Origin: Lachnospiraceae bacterium
GTDB lineage: Bacteria; Bacillota; Clostridia; Lachnospirales; Lachnospiraceae
DNA: 64,000 nucleotides
Direction: 5' to 3'
Assembly (NCBI GenBank): GCA_900766915.1
Contig: CAAFXE010000333.1
Span: forward strand, 5,461-69,460
This document shows, piece by piece, positions 36,036 to 45,071 of this stretch. The position numbers and the translations under genes were made by a program. Within the stretch, counting starts at the first letter, position 1. Every line of letters starts with the position of its first letter. The notes under the pieces are model-generated. The model saw only the letters and a list, made by a program, of their open reading frames with translations, had not been told where the DNA came from and did not search any database.

Positions 36036-36655
36036 TATGCATATACCTCCTGAATTGTTTCTACTGCAGCTTTTGTTACGATCATTGTATTGTATTTTAA
36101 GATATCATACACATTGATTGTATTTGTCTGCGCTGTGATTACGTTAGGAATGTTCTTAGCGGACATTACAACGTTTTTATCGTTTTCATTGATTACTACC
36201 ATAGCTTTGTTAACATTTAAGTTGTTAAGAACAGCCTGGAAGTTCTTTGTTTTGATTTCATCAAATTTAAGTTCGTCAAGAACGATGAATTTGTTTTCCT
36301 GTACCTTTGCTGTTAAAACAGATTTCAGTGCAAGTCTTCTTTCCTTCTTGTTTAATTTGATTGTGTACTCTCTTGGTGTTGGAGCGAATACTACACCGCC
36401 GCCAGTCCACTGCGGAGCTCTTGTTGAACCCTGTCTAGCGTGACCTGTTCCTTTCTGTCTCCATGGTTTTCTTCCACCACCGGATACTTCAGAACGAGTT
36501 TTAGCTTTCTGTGTTCCCTGTCTTTTATTTGCAAGCTGGCTAACTACTGCCATGTGTACGAGATGTTCATTAACTTCTACACCAAACACAGCATCGTTAA
36601 GTTCCATTGTGCCAACTTCTTTGCCTTCCATATTGTAAACAGATACGTTTGCCAT
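36035..36655 (-). CDS. rplD: 50S ribosomal protein L4 (uL4)
   Basis: 206 residues. The tunnel loop carries [40 protein letters not shown] follows. In E. coli, L4 also represses the S10 operon by binding its leader; the leader here (37794-38006) is different in sequence and any role of L4 on it is untested. Confidence 0.98.
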   Translation of the reverse strand: MANVSVYNMEGKEVGTMELNDAVFGVEVNEHLVHMAVVSQLANKRQGTQKAKTRSEVSGGGRKPWRQKGTGHARQGSTRAPQWTGGGVVFAPTPREYTIKLNKKERRLALKSVLTAKVQENKFIVLDELKFDEIKTKNFQAVLNNLNVNKAMVVINENDKNVVMSAKNIPNVITAQTNTINVYDILKYNTMIVTKAAVETIQEVYA

Positions 36656-36681
36656 CTGTGCGTCCTCCTTTCTTTAAAAGC

Positions 36682-37317
36682 TTACTTACCAGCTTTTACC
36701 GTTTCTTTAATTGTAACTAAAGATTTCTTTGGTCCTGGTACAGCACCTTTTACTAAAAGTAAGTTGTTTTCAACGTCTACTTTTACGATTTCAAGGTTCT
36801 GGATTGTGATTTTCTTTGCTCCCATGTGACCTGGCATTCCTTTTCCTTTGAATACCTTACTTGGATCGGAACAAGCACCGTTAGAACCCTGATGACGATG
36901 GAATTTAGAACCGTGAGCCATAGGTCCTCTGTGCTGACCAAGACGTTTGATCGCACCCTGGAATCCTTTACCTTTTGAAATTGCTGTAGCGTCTACTTTA
37001 TCTCCAGCTTCAAAGATATCTGCTTTGATTTCCTGAGCTAATGCATAATCAGCTGCGTTTTCAAATTTGAATTCTTTGATGTATCTTTTGTAAGAAACAC
37101 CTGCTTTGTCAAAGTGTCCTTTTAATGGTTTGTTCACTAACTTTTCTCTCTTGTCAGCGAAACCAACCTGTACTGCTGAGTATCCATCGTTTTCCACAGT
37201 TTTGATCTGAGTTACAACACATGGACCAGCCTGTAATACAGTCACTGGAGTTAATACTCCGTCTTCGTTGAAGATTTGAGTCATTCCGACTTTTGTTGCT
37301 AAGATCGCTTTCTTCAT
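36682..37317 (-). CDS. rplC: 50S ribosomal protein L3 (uL3)
   Basis: 211 residues. [20 protein letters not shown] begins the protein; the centre has [20 protein letters not shown] and [20 protein letters not shown]3 starts 50S assembly and reaches the peptidyl transferase centre. The 118-bp gap before it, after rpsJ, has several small hairpins (for example CACC-GGAAAC-GGTG) of unknown significance. Confidence 0.98.
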   Translation of the reverse strand: MKKAILATKVGMTQIFNEDGVLTPVTVLQAGPCVVTQIKTVENDGYSAVQVGFADKREKLVNKPLKGHFDKAGVSYKRYIKEFKFENAADYALAQEIKADIFEAGDKVDATAISKGKGFQGAIKRLGQHRGPMAHGSKFHRHQGSNGACSDPSKVFKGKGMPGHMGAKKITIQNLEIVKVDVENNLLLVKGAVPGPKKSLVTIKETVKAGK

Positions 37318-37435
37318 CTTATACCTCCTGTTTTCTCTACAGCGGAATACTCATCCGAGCATTCATCCTAGCCGCAGGATAAAAATTTAATGTTTTGCAC
37401 CGTTTCCGGTGGCAACAATCAGCGATTTGCTGTTG

Positions 37436-37753
37436 TTATTTGGTTTTCATTTTGATATCGATATCAACACCAGCCGGCATTTCTAATCTTGATAATGCAT
37501 CAACTGTTTTCTGTGTTGGAGCAATGATATCAATGAGTCTCTTATGAGTTCTCTGCTCAAACTGTTCTCTGGAGTCTTTATATTTGTGAACAGCTCTAAG
37601 GATTGTAACTACTTCTTTCTTTGTTGGAAGTGGTACCGGTCCGCTCACCTGTGCTCCATTCTTCTTTACAGTTTCGATAATTTTCTTTGCAGATGCATCA
37701 ACTAACTGATGATCATAAGCCTTTAATGTGATTCTCATTACTTGACTTGCCAT
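37436..37753 (-). CDS. rpsJ: 30S ribosomal protein S10 (uS10)
   Basis: 105 residues. First gene of the S10-spc-alpha superoperon. [20 protein letters not shown] and the loop [20 protein letters not shown] are diagnostic. S10 also pairs with NusB in antitermination. AAGGAGG lies 9-10 nt before the ATG. The message has a 5' UTR of about 255 nt starting from the promoter at 38018-38046. Confidence 0.98.
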   Translation of the reverse strand: MASQVMRITLKAYDHQLVDASAKKIIETVKKNGAQVSGPVPLPTKKEVVTILRAVHKYKDSREQFEQRTHKRLIDIIAPTQKTVDALSRLEMPAGVDIDIKMKTK

Positions 37754-37793
37754 AAAAAAAGTCGCCTCCTTTTCGTACTTTTAACTACCAGTA

Positions 37794-38006
37794 CGACAAG
37801 TGGTGACTGTACACATGTCCGTGTGTTTCCCCGCATATCCTTAGCTCTATGCGCACACTAACTCCTCATTCATTAAAATTCATGAACTATCAATTTGTAC
37901 AGTGACTTGTCGCCAGTTTTTCTAAATTGACATTCGCTCCACGGAAAACCTGCCGGTAGATTGCTCTCCCGAACAGCAACCTCACGCTTCTACGCTATCA
38001 ATGTCA
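37794..38006 (-). promoter_or_regulatory. Structured 5' leader of the S10 operon
   Basis: Two large folds. Near rpsJ: CGACAAGT (37794-37801) with ACTTGTCG (37905-37912), extended inside by CTGTAC (37807-37812) with GTACAG (37897-37902). Nearer the promoter: TGACATT (37928-37934) with AATGTCA (38000-38006), enclosing GTAGA/TCTAC (37956-37960, 37989-37993) and TTGCT/AGCAA (37961-37965, 37975-37979). It spans nearly the whole UTR, so control by a ribosomal protein is plausible; ligand unknown. Confidence 0.65.
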
Positions 38007-38017
38007 CAACAGTAGCT

Positions 38018-38046
38018 ATTATATGGGAAAAACTCGATTTTTGCAA
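38018..38046 (-). promoter_or_regulatory. Promoter of the S10 operon
   Basis: On the minus strand: TTGCAA (38046-38041), 17-bp spacer, TATAAT (38023-38018). Only promoter-like sequence this strong upstream of rpsJ. Confidence 0.85.
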
Positions 38047-38166
38047 GGTTTTTTGCAAATTTTCTGCTACAAAATTTTTCATGAATTTCACGAAGTTTTT
38101 ATTCAGTTTTTGTGTATTTTGCACAATTTCATTTTAATGCAAGTTTTACTTTTTCTTTCAAGGGAC

Positions 38167-38329
38167 GCCTGACGGACTGCGATTTCCTCACTCCGCAGGC
38201 TCCCTTCTCCTCAACTAACCTAAGAACTGCTAATCACTCGCGCGAGAGCACGCTTCGTGAAGCAGTTCTAAGGTGGATTTTCGGACGCGTCCGCTTAACG
38301 CTGCGTGAGAAAACCACAGTCCGCCAGGC
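38167..38329 (-). repeat. Large folded intergenic element with 25-bp closing helix
   Basis: Arms 38167-38191 and 38305-38329 pair over 25 positions. The four imperfect positions are all G-U in minus-strand RNA but A-C in plus-strand RNA. The helix goes on with GCAG/CTGC (38195-38198, 38301-38304). Inside is a hairpin with 13-nt arms (38219-38231, 38261-38273) whose loop holds GCACGCTTCGTGA, the same core as in the 96-bp repeats. It lies 101 bp past the putP stop. The rest of 38047-38430 shows no gene. Confidence 0.8.
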
Positions 38330-38430
38330 TGTGACTTTAAAGTTTATAACAATAATCACAACAAAAGTTACAGCAAAAAGAAATAGTATCTCCAACCCAA
38401 GTATAGTTCAGATTCTATTTTCTTTCAAAC

Positions 38431-39969
38431 TTAAATCTCCTCGTCAGATACTACGCGGTCAAATTCCGCAAGGATAGATGCGTCAGGTGCTTTGGTGCAA
38501 AGGCTGACTACAACGATCAGGATGATGCTGATCAAAAATCCGATGGCAAGGGAGTAGAGTCCTGTGGCTGCGCCAAGGGTCATGCCTCCTACCAGTGGGA
38601 TGTAATCCCAGATGATAACGGTCAGACCGCCGGATACGATACCGGCTACTGCACCTTCAAAGTTACATCTCTTCCAGAACAGGGACATTAATACGGTAGG
38701 ACCGAAAGCTGCGCCAAGTCCCGCCCATGCATTGGATACAAGACCCATGATACTGCTGTTTGGATCCAGCGCAATGATGTACGCGATTACTGAGACTGCG
38801 AGAACTGTAATACGGCTGACTCTCATGGCAGTTTTCTGGTCTGCATCTGGTTTTAAGATTCCTTTGTAAATATCTTCTGATACGGAAGATGCTGTTACCA
38901 GAAGCTGAGAGTCTGCTGTGGACATAATGGCTGCCAGAATACCGCAAAGGAAGATACCTGCAATAAACGGCAACGCCAGTTCTTTTGTGAAAATCTTTGT
39001 AATCATTTCAATAAACACGGTTTCTGCAGAAGCTGCCCCCTCTGTGCCAAGCACGGTTGGATAAAGGAACGCTCTTCCCAGCATACCGATGATCACTGCA
39101 AATGCCAGAGAAATTGCAACCCATACGATGGCGATGCCTTTGGACTTGTTTAATTCCTTCTGATTTTTTACCGCCATAAAACGAACAAGAATATGCGGCA
39201 TACCACAGTAACCAAGTCCCCACGCCAGCTGGGAAATAATCTCTACCGATGTAAAGTGACGGTCACCGTTTTTCATGACATTTAAAAAGTTTGCTGCATT
39301 TACTCCGGTCTGTGCCAAAGATTCCGCTACATTTCCCTGCATCAGAGAATATGCTACGATCGGCACAGTCATCAGTGCAACGACCATTAACATTCCCTGG
39401 ATAAAGTCTGTGGTACATACTGCCTTAAATCCACCCATGAAGGTATAGGCTAAGATGATCAGTGCCCCGATGGTTAAGGAAACCCGATAGTCTACGCCGA
39501 ATACGGATGAGAAAAGCTTTCCGCCGGATGCAAAAGCAGATGCTGTATATACTAAAAAGAAGACCACTATTACTATAGAAGAAACTCCTAACAATACCCG
39601 CTTTTTATCATGGAAACGATTTTCTAAATATGCCGGAAGTGTCAGGGAATTGTTAGCTACGATGGTATAGCGGCGAAGTCTTCCGGAAATCACGATCCAG
39701 TTAAATACAGTTCCAAGAAAAAGACCTACGGCAATCCAGCACTGTCCGGTTCCCAGTGCGTAAACACTGCCCGGAAGTCCCATCAAAAGCCAGCCGCTCA
39801 TATCCGATGCCTGTGCAGAAAGGGCTACGACCCAGCCTCCCAAGCCTCTTCCGCCCAGGAAATAATCTTCTGTGCTGTTGGTTGTTTTCATGTAGATTGC
39901 TCCAATCGCGATCATCAGTGCCATATATGCAATGAAAGCGATCAGAATCCAGATTGTTGTGCTACTCAT
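38431..39969 (-). CDS. putP: Sodium/proline symporter
   Basis: 512 residues, SSS family with 13 predicted helices. Imports proline with Na+. Motifs GGRGLGGWVVALSAQASDMS near residue 40 and the Na+ site region (AFMGGFKAVCTTDFIQG-like, about 175) match PutP; CGILAAIMSTADSQLLVTAS near 340 is the SSS signature. It has a clear promoter at 40030-40058 with an inverted repeat above it. Proline biosynthesis genes lie 13 kb away in the same window, but are not linked. Confidence 0.93.
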   Translation of the reverse strand: MSSTTIWILIAFIAYMALMIAIGAIYMKTTNSTEDYFLGGRGLGGWVVALSAQASDMSGWLLMGLPGSVYALGTGQCWIAVGLFLGTVFNWIVISGRLRRYTIVANNSLTLPAYLENRFHDKKRVLLGVSSIVIVVFFLVYTASAFASGGKLFSSVFGVDYRVSLTIGALIILAYTFMGGFKAVCTTDFIQGMLMVVALMTVPIVAYSLMQGNVAESLAQTGVNAANFLNVMKNGDRHFTSVEIISQLAWGLGYCGMPHILVRFMAVKNQKELNKSKGIAIVWVAISLAFAVIIGMLGRAFLYPTVLGTEGAASAETVFIEMITKIFTKELALPFIAGIFLCGILAAIMSTADSQLLVTASSVSEDIYKGILKPDADQKTAMRVSRITVLAVSVIAYIIALDPNSSIMGLVSNAWAGLGAAFGPTVLMSLFWKRCNFEGAVAGIVSGGLTVIIWDYIPLVGGMTLGAATGLYSLAIGFLISIILIVVVSLCTKAPDASILAEFDRVVSDEEI

Positions 39970-40029
39970 AATCTTACTCCTCTTTCATATCTTTTGTAAC
40001 TGCTCCCACTTGCAGTCACGTTTCTACAC

Positions 40030-40088
40030 AGTATATCAGTACTTTCACATTTTAGCAATCTAAAGTACAAAAACTAGACCAAAGTCTA
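40030..40088 (-). promoter_or_regulatory. putP promoter with upstream inverted repeat
   Basis: On the minus strand: TTGCTA (40058-40053), 17-bp spacer, TATACT (40035-40030). Just upstream lies TAGAC-CAAA-GTCTA (40075-40088), a perfect 5-bp inverted repeat and possible operator, for instance of the neighbouring TetR protein. Confidence 0.6.
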
Positions 40089-40111
40089 TACGTTATTTTA
40101 TACAATTTAAT

Positions 40112-40137
40112 AAAAACCTTGAAAAATCAAGGTTTTT
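40112..40137 (-). terminator. Terminator of the tetR gene
   Basis: AAAAACCTTGA (40112-40122) and TCAAGGTTTTT (40127-40137), T-rich on both strands. It lies about 65 nt after the TetR stop and upstream of the putP promoter. Confidence 0.85.
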
Positions 40138-40201
40138 TACTGTACTTTTCTATAAACTTTTCTATTTTCATCAAAAATTGCTGCAATTTTTGTGAATTTT
40201 T

Positions 40202-40792
40202 TCAGGACTGTTTCACGCTCAGATCCTTCAAAAACATTCTCATCATTTTGTTCCCATACGTTTTCAGTGAATACTCACTGCCGCTAAGGCACCAGTCATA
40301 AAGAAGGCCACGTTCACATAGAGCGTACACCTTGGCGATCTCATAGGAAGGCATGGCAAGGGTCAGTTCTCCCCGCTGCTGCCCTTCCGCTACAATCCGG
40401 TTCAGTAGCTTATAGTAGATCCGGTTCTGATCCAGAAGATGTTTATCTCCTTTGGTAATCAACTGGGAAGAATATAAAGAAGCCAAAAGATCCTTGGACA
40501 CCTGATGTTCTACCATGTCAAACAATTCCTGATTTAAATACATGAGCTTTTCAAAGCTGTCCATTTCCGGGTCCATCTCCTGAAGGAGCTCTTCGTATTT
40601 CTCATCAAACAGGTAAGACAGCGAACTTAGTAGTCCGTCCTTTCCATTAAAATAGTGGTAGAAGGTTCCCTTGCTGGTTCCCGATTCCTTAATAATCTGA
40701 TCCACCGTAGTATGGTCATATCCATTTTCATAAAACAGCTTCCACGCTGCCGATACGATTTTGCTTTTTGTCGTAAGCTTTTTCCCTGCCAT
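40202..40792 (-). CDS. TetR/AcrR-family regulator
   Basis: 196 residues. The N-terminal HTH is typical: SKIVSAAWKLFYENGYDHTT, then VDQIIKESGTSKGTFYHYF. The C-terminal ligand domain is not specific enough to name. Its gene lies between putP (same strand, downstream) and a divergent methyltransferase gene. Target unknown; the inverted repeat at 40075-40088 is a candidate. Confidence 0.92.
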   Translation of the reverse strand: MAGKKLTTKSKIVSAAWKLFYENGYDHTTVDQIIKESGTSKGTFYHYFNGKDGLLSSLSYLFDEKYEELLQEMDPEMDSFEKLMYLNQELFDMVEHQVSKDLLASLYSSQLITKGDKHLLDQNRIYYKLLNRIVAEGQQRGELTLAMPSYEIAKVYALCERGLLYDWCLSGSEYSLKTYGNKMMRMFLKDLSVKQS

Positions 40793-40864
40793 AGTTTCTC
40801 CTCTTTAGACGATATGTATTATTATTAAACAATCATTTTGATGGTTTGTAAAGGCAAAAGGCAA

Positions 40865-40892
40865 GTTACTGTTCACTTTGGTACAGTAACAG
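40865..40892. repeat. Dispersed small hairpin (TGTTCACT family), copy 2
   Basis: GTTACTG-TTCACTTTGGTA-CAGTAAC: a perfect 7-bp stem. Lies in the 211-bp gap between the divergent TetR and methyltransferase genes. The same GTNRCTGTTCACT block occurs at 9578 and 60945. Confidence 0.65.
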
Positions 40893-41003
40893 AAACAATC
40901 ACTTTATGGTTTTTGTTCCTCGCTTGCATTTACACCCAATCCTTGGTAAGATGTCCTTACAGACAAAACAATTTAAGTATATATAATATAGGAAGAGAAA
41001 TTT

Positions 41004-41864
41004 ATGTTTATAGCAGACGGATGGAAAGATTACGAAGTTATCGATACTTCGAAAGGCGAAAAATTAGAGCGATGGGGTGATTACCTTCTGGTGCGTCCGG
41101 ACCCACAGGTCATCTGGGATACTCCAAAAACACACAAAGGCTGGAAAAAAATGAATGGTCATTACCACCGCAGCAAAAAAGGCGGCGGCGAATGGGAATT
41201 TTTTGACCTTCCGGAACAGTGGACTATCAATTATAAAAGCCTGACCTTCAATTTAAAGCCTTTCAGTTTTAAGCACACGGGGCTTTTCCCCGAGCAGGCA
41301 GCCAACTGGGACTGGTTTTCTGAAAAGATCAAACATGCAGGCAGACCCATTAAAGTATTAAATCTCTTTGCCTACACAGGCGGAGCAACCTTAGCTGCCG
41401 CCGCTGCAGGTGCCAGTGTTACCCATGTAGATGCTTCCAAGGGTATGGTAACCTGGGCAAAGGAAAATGCCCGTTCTTCCGGACTGGCCGATGCACCGAT
41501 CCGCTGGATCGTAGATGACTGTGTAAAGTTTGTAGAACGTGAAATTCGCCGTGGCAATCATTACGATGCCATCATTATGGATCCTCCATCCTATGGAAGA
41601 GGACCTAAAGGGGAAATCTGGAAGATTGAAGATTCCATTCATCCCTTTATCAAGCTTTGTACACAGCTTTTAAGTGATAAACCTCTGTTTTTCCTGATCA
41701 ATTCCTACACCACAGGATTACAGCCGGCAGTACTTTCTTATATGCTTGGCACAGAGCTGAAAAAATGGGATGGAAAAATCGACTCTCAGGAGGTCGGCCT
41801 TCCGGTATCCTCAAATGGACTTGTACTGCCCTGCGGTGCAAGCGGCAGATGGGAAGCAAAATAA
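41004..41864 (+). CDS. Class I SAM-dependent methyltransferase (RlmI/RlmK-like)
   Basis: 286 residues. SAM-binding motif I is VLNLFAYTGGATLAAAAAGA near 115, motif IV is IIMDPPSYGRG near 190, the combination seen in 23S rRNA m5C/m7G methyltransferases of the RlmI and RlmKL C-terminal type. A short N-terminal part (1-60: LLVRPDPQVIWD) precedes the catalytic domain; no PUA domain is present. An rRNA substrate is likely but not shown. AGGAAGAG lies 6 nt before the ATG, and a TATAAT box just upstream. Confidence 0.85.
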   Translation: MFIADGWKDYEVIDTSKGEKLERWGDYLLVRPDPQVIWDTPKTHKGWKKMNGHYHRSKKGGGEWEFFDLPEQWTINYKSLTFNLKPFSFKHTGLFPEQAANWDWFSEKIKHAGRPIKVLNLFAYTGGATLAAAAAGASVTHVDASKGMVTWAKENARSSGLADAPIRWIVDDCVKFVEREIRRGNHYDAIIMDPPSYGRGPKGEIWKIEDSIHPFIKLCTQLLSDKPLFFLINSYTTGLQPAVLSYMLGTELKKWDGKIDSQEVGLPVSSNGLVLPCGASGRWEAK

Positions 41865-41874
41865 AAGAACAACC

Positions 41875-41914
41875 AAACTGCAAGGTATCTGCCCGTACAG
41901 ATATTTTGCAGTTT
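41875..41914 (+). terminator. Terminator of the methyltransferase gene
   Basis: AAACTGCA, inner ATCTG-CCCGTA-CAGAT, then TGCAGTTTTTATTTTTTT. Confidence 0.9.
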
Positions 41915-41985
41915 TTATTTTTTTAATTAACTATTCAAACTTTTTGCTATCCTTCATCATCTATAATAATGAAAGCACTTACATA

Positions 41986-42018
41986 CAATAGAAAGCACGC
42001 TATGCGAACTTTCTATTG
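41986..42018. repeat. Hairpin with CACGC-type loop upstream of the sigma factor gene
   Basis: Perfect 10-bp arms CAATAGAAAG (41986-41995) and CTTTCTATTG (42009-42018). The 13-nt loop CACGCTATGCGAA resembles the loop core of the 96-bp repeats and the 38167 element (CACGCTTCGTGA), while the stem sequence is unrelated. Confidence 0.65.
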
Positions 42019-42046
42019 TCATGAACAAAAGAAAGGAATCTTACGC

Positions 42047-42526
42047 ATGCGTGAACAATTCATCGAATTCCTTCTTGAAAATCAGCAAAAATTCTATCGA
42101 TATGCTTTTACCTATGTTCATCACAGAGAGACTGCCATGGACACAGTGCAGAATAGTTTTCTAAAGGCCCTTGAACAGATTTCTACCCTTAGGAATCCGG
42201 ATGCCATGAAAACATGGTTCTACCGCATTCTCACCAATGAATGCCTGCAGGCACTCAAAAAGAGCAAAAGAGAAAATCTGGTAGAACCCAGCTGTATTCA
42301 AGATGAAATCTATCTGGAAAAAGCCTATGAACCGGCTTTGGAGCTTTACGAAGCTGTCAGGCAGCTTCCGCCTGAAACACAAACGATTATTTTCCTCCAC
42401 TATTACGAGGAATATACCTTAAAGGAGATCTCACAAATTACAGGAAGCAATTTAAACACAGTAAAATCAAGACTTTATGCAGGTCTAAAGAAACTCAAGG
42501 AAATTGTGAAGGAGGAGGTACAATGA
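42047..42526 (+). CDS. ECF-type sigma factor (SigV-like)
   Basis: 159 residues from ATG 42047 (AAAGGA 9 nt upstream); the frame is open from 41969 but the first codons cross a hairpin. Region 2 is at FYRYAFTYVHHRETAMDTVQ and ALEQISTLRNPDAMKTWFYR; region 4 at IIFLHYYEEYTLKEISQITG, NLNTVKSRLY. It pairs with the downstream RsiV-like gene by a 4-bp overlap (ATGA). By analogy with B. subtilis SigV-RsiV it may answer to lysozyme; this is inference. Confidence 0.88.
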   Translation: MREQFIEFLLENQQKFYRYAFTYVHHRETAMDTVQNSFLKALEQISTLRNPDAMKTWFYRILTNECLQALKKSKRENLVEPSCIQDEIYLEKAYEPALELYEAVRQLPPETQTIIFLHYYEEYTLKEISQITGSNLNTVKSRLYAGLKKLKEIVKEEVQ

Positions 42527-43422
42527 GAAATTTAAAAGATGCAAAAAACATTTATGACCACATCGTTGTCCCGGAAGAATTAGATGAGCGTTTACGGGAA
42601 ACCCTGAAAAATATTCCGGAATCACCGAAGAAAACCAATAAGCTGGTACGTTTTTCCAGATGGAGTGCTTCTGCTGCCGCAGCACTATTCCTGTGCTTCG
42701 CAGTTGGCTTAAACACCAGCGAAAGCTTTGCCATGGAAATGTCCGGTGTTCCGATTCTTGGCACGATTGCCAAAGTCCTGACGATCCGCTCCTATGAAAC
42801 AACGGAAGATATCACGACCACAAAGGTGGAAATTCCGGAGGTTCAGGTAGAGGAAGCCACAGAGAAAGTCAAAAATGCCATCACAGATGTAAATGCTGAG
42901 ATTCAGGCACTGGTAGAAAGATTCACCTCTGAGAAAGAGGAAGAAATCAAAGAATACAAACAGGCTTTTCTGGAGACCGGCGGTACCGAGGAAGAATGGG
43001 CAGAGCGAACCATTGATGTGAATGTAAATTATGAAGTAAAACACCAGAGTGAAACAACGCTCTCCCTGTTGGTGGATGCATGGATCTCTGCGTTTAACTT
43101 CCAGGAGGAAAGACATTTCTATAACATCGATCTGGTGACAGGCAAAGAACTGACGCTCACCGATCTTTTGGGAGAAGATGCTTACGAATATGCCAGCAAA
43201 TGTGTGCTGGAGCAAATGAATCAAATGATCGAAGCAGAACCGGATGCTTATATTTTCTGGGGTGTTAACGACAGCGGAGATATGAACATTCCCTATGAAG
43301 GTGTCAAAGAGAGCACTCCCTTCTATATTAATGAAGCAGGGAATGTAGTGATTTCTTTTAACAAATATGATGTAGGCCCGGGATATATGGGCATTCAGGA
43401 ATTTGAGATACCCATGAGATAA
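42523..43422 (+). CDS. RsiV-like membrane anti-sigma factor
   Basis: 299 residues. A short cytoplasmic N-terminal part (1-45) binds sigma in this family; one membrane helix follows (about 48-66, ASAAAALFLCFAVGL). The outer part has a coiled, Glu-rich section and then a DUF4163/DUF3298-like domain (YEVKHQSETTLSLLVDAWIS, then FYNIDLVTGKELTLTDLLGE). RsiV of B. subtilis binds lysozyme with this domain and is then cleaved. The gene overlaps the sigma gene by 4 bp. A terminator follows at once. Confidence 0.85.
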   Translation: MRNLKDAKNIYDHIVVPEELDERLRETLKNIPESPKKTNKLVRFSRWSASAAAALFLCFAVGLNTSESFAMEMSGVPILGTIAKVLTIRSYETTEDITTTKVEIPEVQVEEATEKVKNAITDVNAEIQALVERFTSEKEEEIKEYKQAFLETGGTEEEWAERTIDVNVNYEVKHQSETTLSLLVDAWISAFNFQEERHFYNIDLVTGKELTLTDLLGEDAYEYASKCVLEQMNQMIEAEPDAYIFWGVNDSGDMNIPYEGVKESTPFYINEAGNVVISFNKYDVGPGYMGIQEFEIPMR

Positions 43423-43435
43423 CAGCCCTAAAACA

Positions 43436-43476
43436 AAACAGGATATGCAGCATTTTTCAATGCACGTATCCTGTTT
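43436..43476 (+). terminator. Terminator of the sigma/anti-sigma operon
   Basis: AAACAGGATA (43436-43445) and TATCCTGTTT (43467-43476) with inner GCAT/ATGC pairing, then TTC. Confidence 0.85.
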
Positions 43477-43618
43477 CTTCATAAAAATAGTACATTAGCC
43501 AATGGGACAGGTTCCTTGGCTACATTTTCTTCTCAACACACAAGTGCACCCACAGAATTTTTATATTCCATGGATGCACTTCTAAAGGGGGGAATCAAAA
43601 AATGATATAAGCAATTTA

Positions 43619-44959
43619 CTATCGGTTCAGCTTGTACATCAGCCGCTTCCAGTCTCCGTGAAAATATCTTGCCACGAAACAGCTGATCCTGAATATCCAG
43701 TCGATGATCATGGCAACCCAGACACCGATGGCTCCCATGCCAAACCTGACTCCGAGAATATAGCTGAAGCCTACACGGAATACAAACATGGAAAACATGG
43801 AGACAGCCATGGGGTAGCGTACATCATTGCAGGCGCGGAGCATATTGGGAAGGGTAAAGGACAATGGCCACAAAACCATGGCAAGCCCATTATGGATCAA
43901 TACCAAAGTGCGTGCCAATTGTGTTGTCTCGGCACTCAGTCCGTAAATACCCAAGATCGGATTCAAGTTCAAAAGTACCGGAATGTTAATGGCAGCTGTC
44001 AATATATAAGCAATGATGAGCAGCTTCTTCAGATAGTATCTGATCTGATCCTGATCATCCGCTCCCACACATCTTCCGATTACAGCAATCATGGCAAGAT
44101 TCATAGCCTGCCCTACCAGGCTTCCGATATTATCAAGGCTGTTTGCAACGCCATTTGCCGCAATCTGAATTGTCCCAAAGCCTGAAATAATACTGACCAC
44201 CATAACACGGCCCAGCTGAAAGACTCCATTTTCAATTCCGCTGGGGATTCCGATATAAAGAATCTTTTTAATATTTCCCCAGTCAATCTGAAACTTTTCT
44301 TTTTCAAAATACATTTCATAAACAGGCTTTTTCAGCAGGAAATACAGGATCATGCCCATCACCATACGGGACAACAGTGATGGAATCGCCACACCTGCCA
44401 CTCCCATATGAAGTCCAAAAATGCAGATGACATTTCCAAATACATTGATCAAATTTCCGATGACTGATACTTTAAATGTAATGGCGGTTTTTCCCATAGA
44501 GCGGAAAAGTGCCGCACAGGAATTATAAATTCCTAAAAACGGAAATGAGATTGCCGATATGGTGAGATAAGTCACCGCAGCATCCATGACATCCGGCTCC
44601 ACATTTCCAAAAAACAATTTCAAAAGACTATATCTAAATAATATGCTGACAGCTGCCAGAAGCGTGCTGATGCAAAGCACTGTGACCAGTAGTTGCTTCG
44701 CAGACTTTCTCGCTTCTGATATTTTGGCTGCACCGATATTCTGGCTGACGACAACTGCACCTCCCGTTGCAAGGGCAGATAAAATACTAAAGATCAGCAT
44801 GTTAAACATATCCACCAGGGAGACGCCGGACACTGCCGCCTCTCCTACAGAGGAAATCATCATGGTATCTGCCATTCCAACCGTAATTGCAAGTGCCTGC
44901 TCCAGCACCAACGGTATAATTAAATTTTTAAGGTCTTTGTTTGAAAATATTCTATTCAT
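43619..44959 (-). CDS. MATE-family efflux transporter
   Basis: 446 residues from ATG 44959; the frame is open to 45091, but those codons overlap the end of the dehydratase gene and give no membrane protein sequence. It starts MNRIFSNKDLKNLIIPLVLE; 12 helices in two halves, typical DinF/NorM-type motifs (ADTMMISSVGEAAVSGVSLV). Likely an H+ or Na+ driven exporter; substrate not readable. It ends about 140 bp past a converging anti-sigma operon. Confidence 0.92.
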   Translation of the reverse strand: MNRIFSNKDLKNLIIPLVLEQALAITVGMADTMMISSVGEAAVSGVSLVDMFNMLIFSILSALATGGAVVVSQNIGAAKISEARKSAKQLLVTVLCISTLLAAVSILFRYSLLKLFFGNVEPDVMDAAVTYLTISAISFPFLGIYNSCAALFRSMGKTAITFKVSVIGNLINVFGNVICIFGLHMGVAGVAIPSLLSRMVMGMILYFLLKKPVYEMYFEKEKFQIDWGNIKKILYIGIPSGIENGVFQLGRVMVVSIISGFGTIQIAANGVANSLDNIGSLVGQAMNLAMIAVIGRCVGADDQDQIRYYLKKLLIIAYILTAAINIPVLLNLNPILGIYGLSAETTQLARTLVLIHNGLAMVLWPLSFTLPNMLRACNDVRYPMAVSMFSMFVFRVGFSYILGVRFGMGAIGVWVAMIIDWIFRISCFVARYFHGDWKRLMYKLNR

Positions 44960-45071
44960 ATAGCATCTTCCACTACCTTTCAGATACAGGCAAAAATCCT
45001 TGCAAAGCTTTCTTTGCATATGGATTTTTGCCGTATCTGCAGATAAGTTTTTCACATTCTCATCATCGATA

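Noticed and set aside
38112..38477. 121-codon plus-strand frame
   Set aside because: Runs through the folded element at 38167-38329; the sequence is explained by RNA-like pairing.
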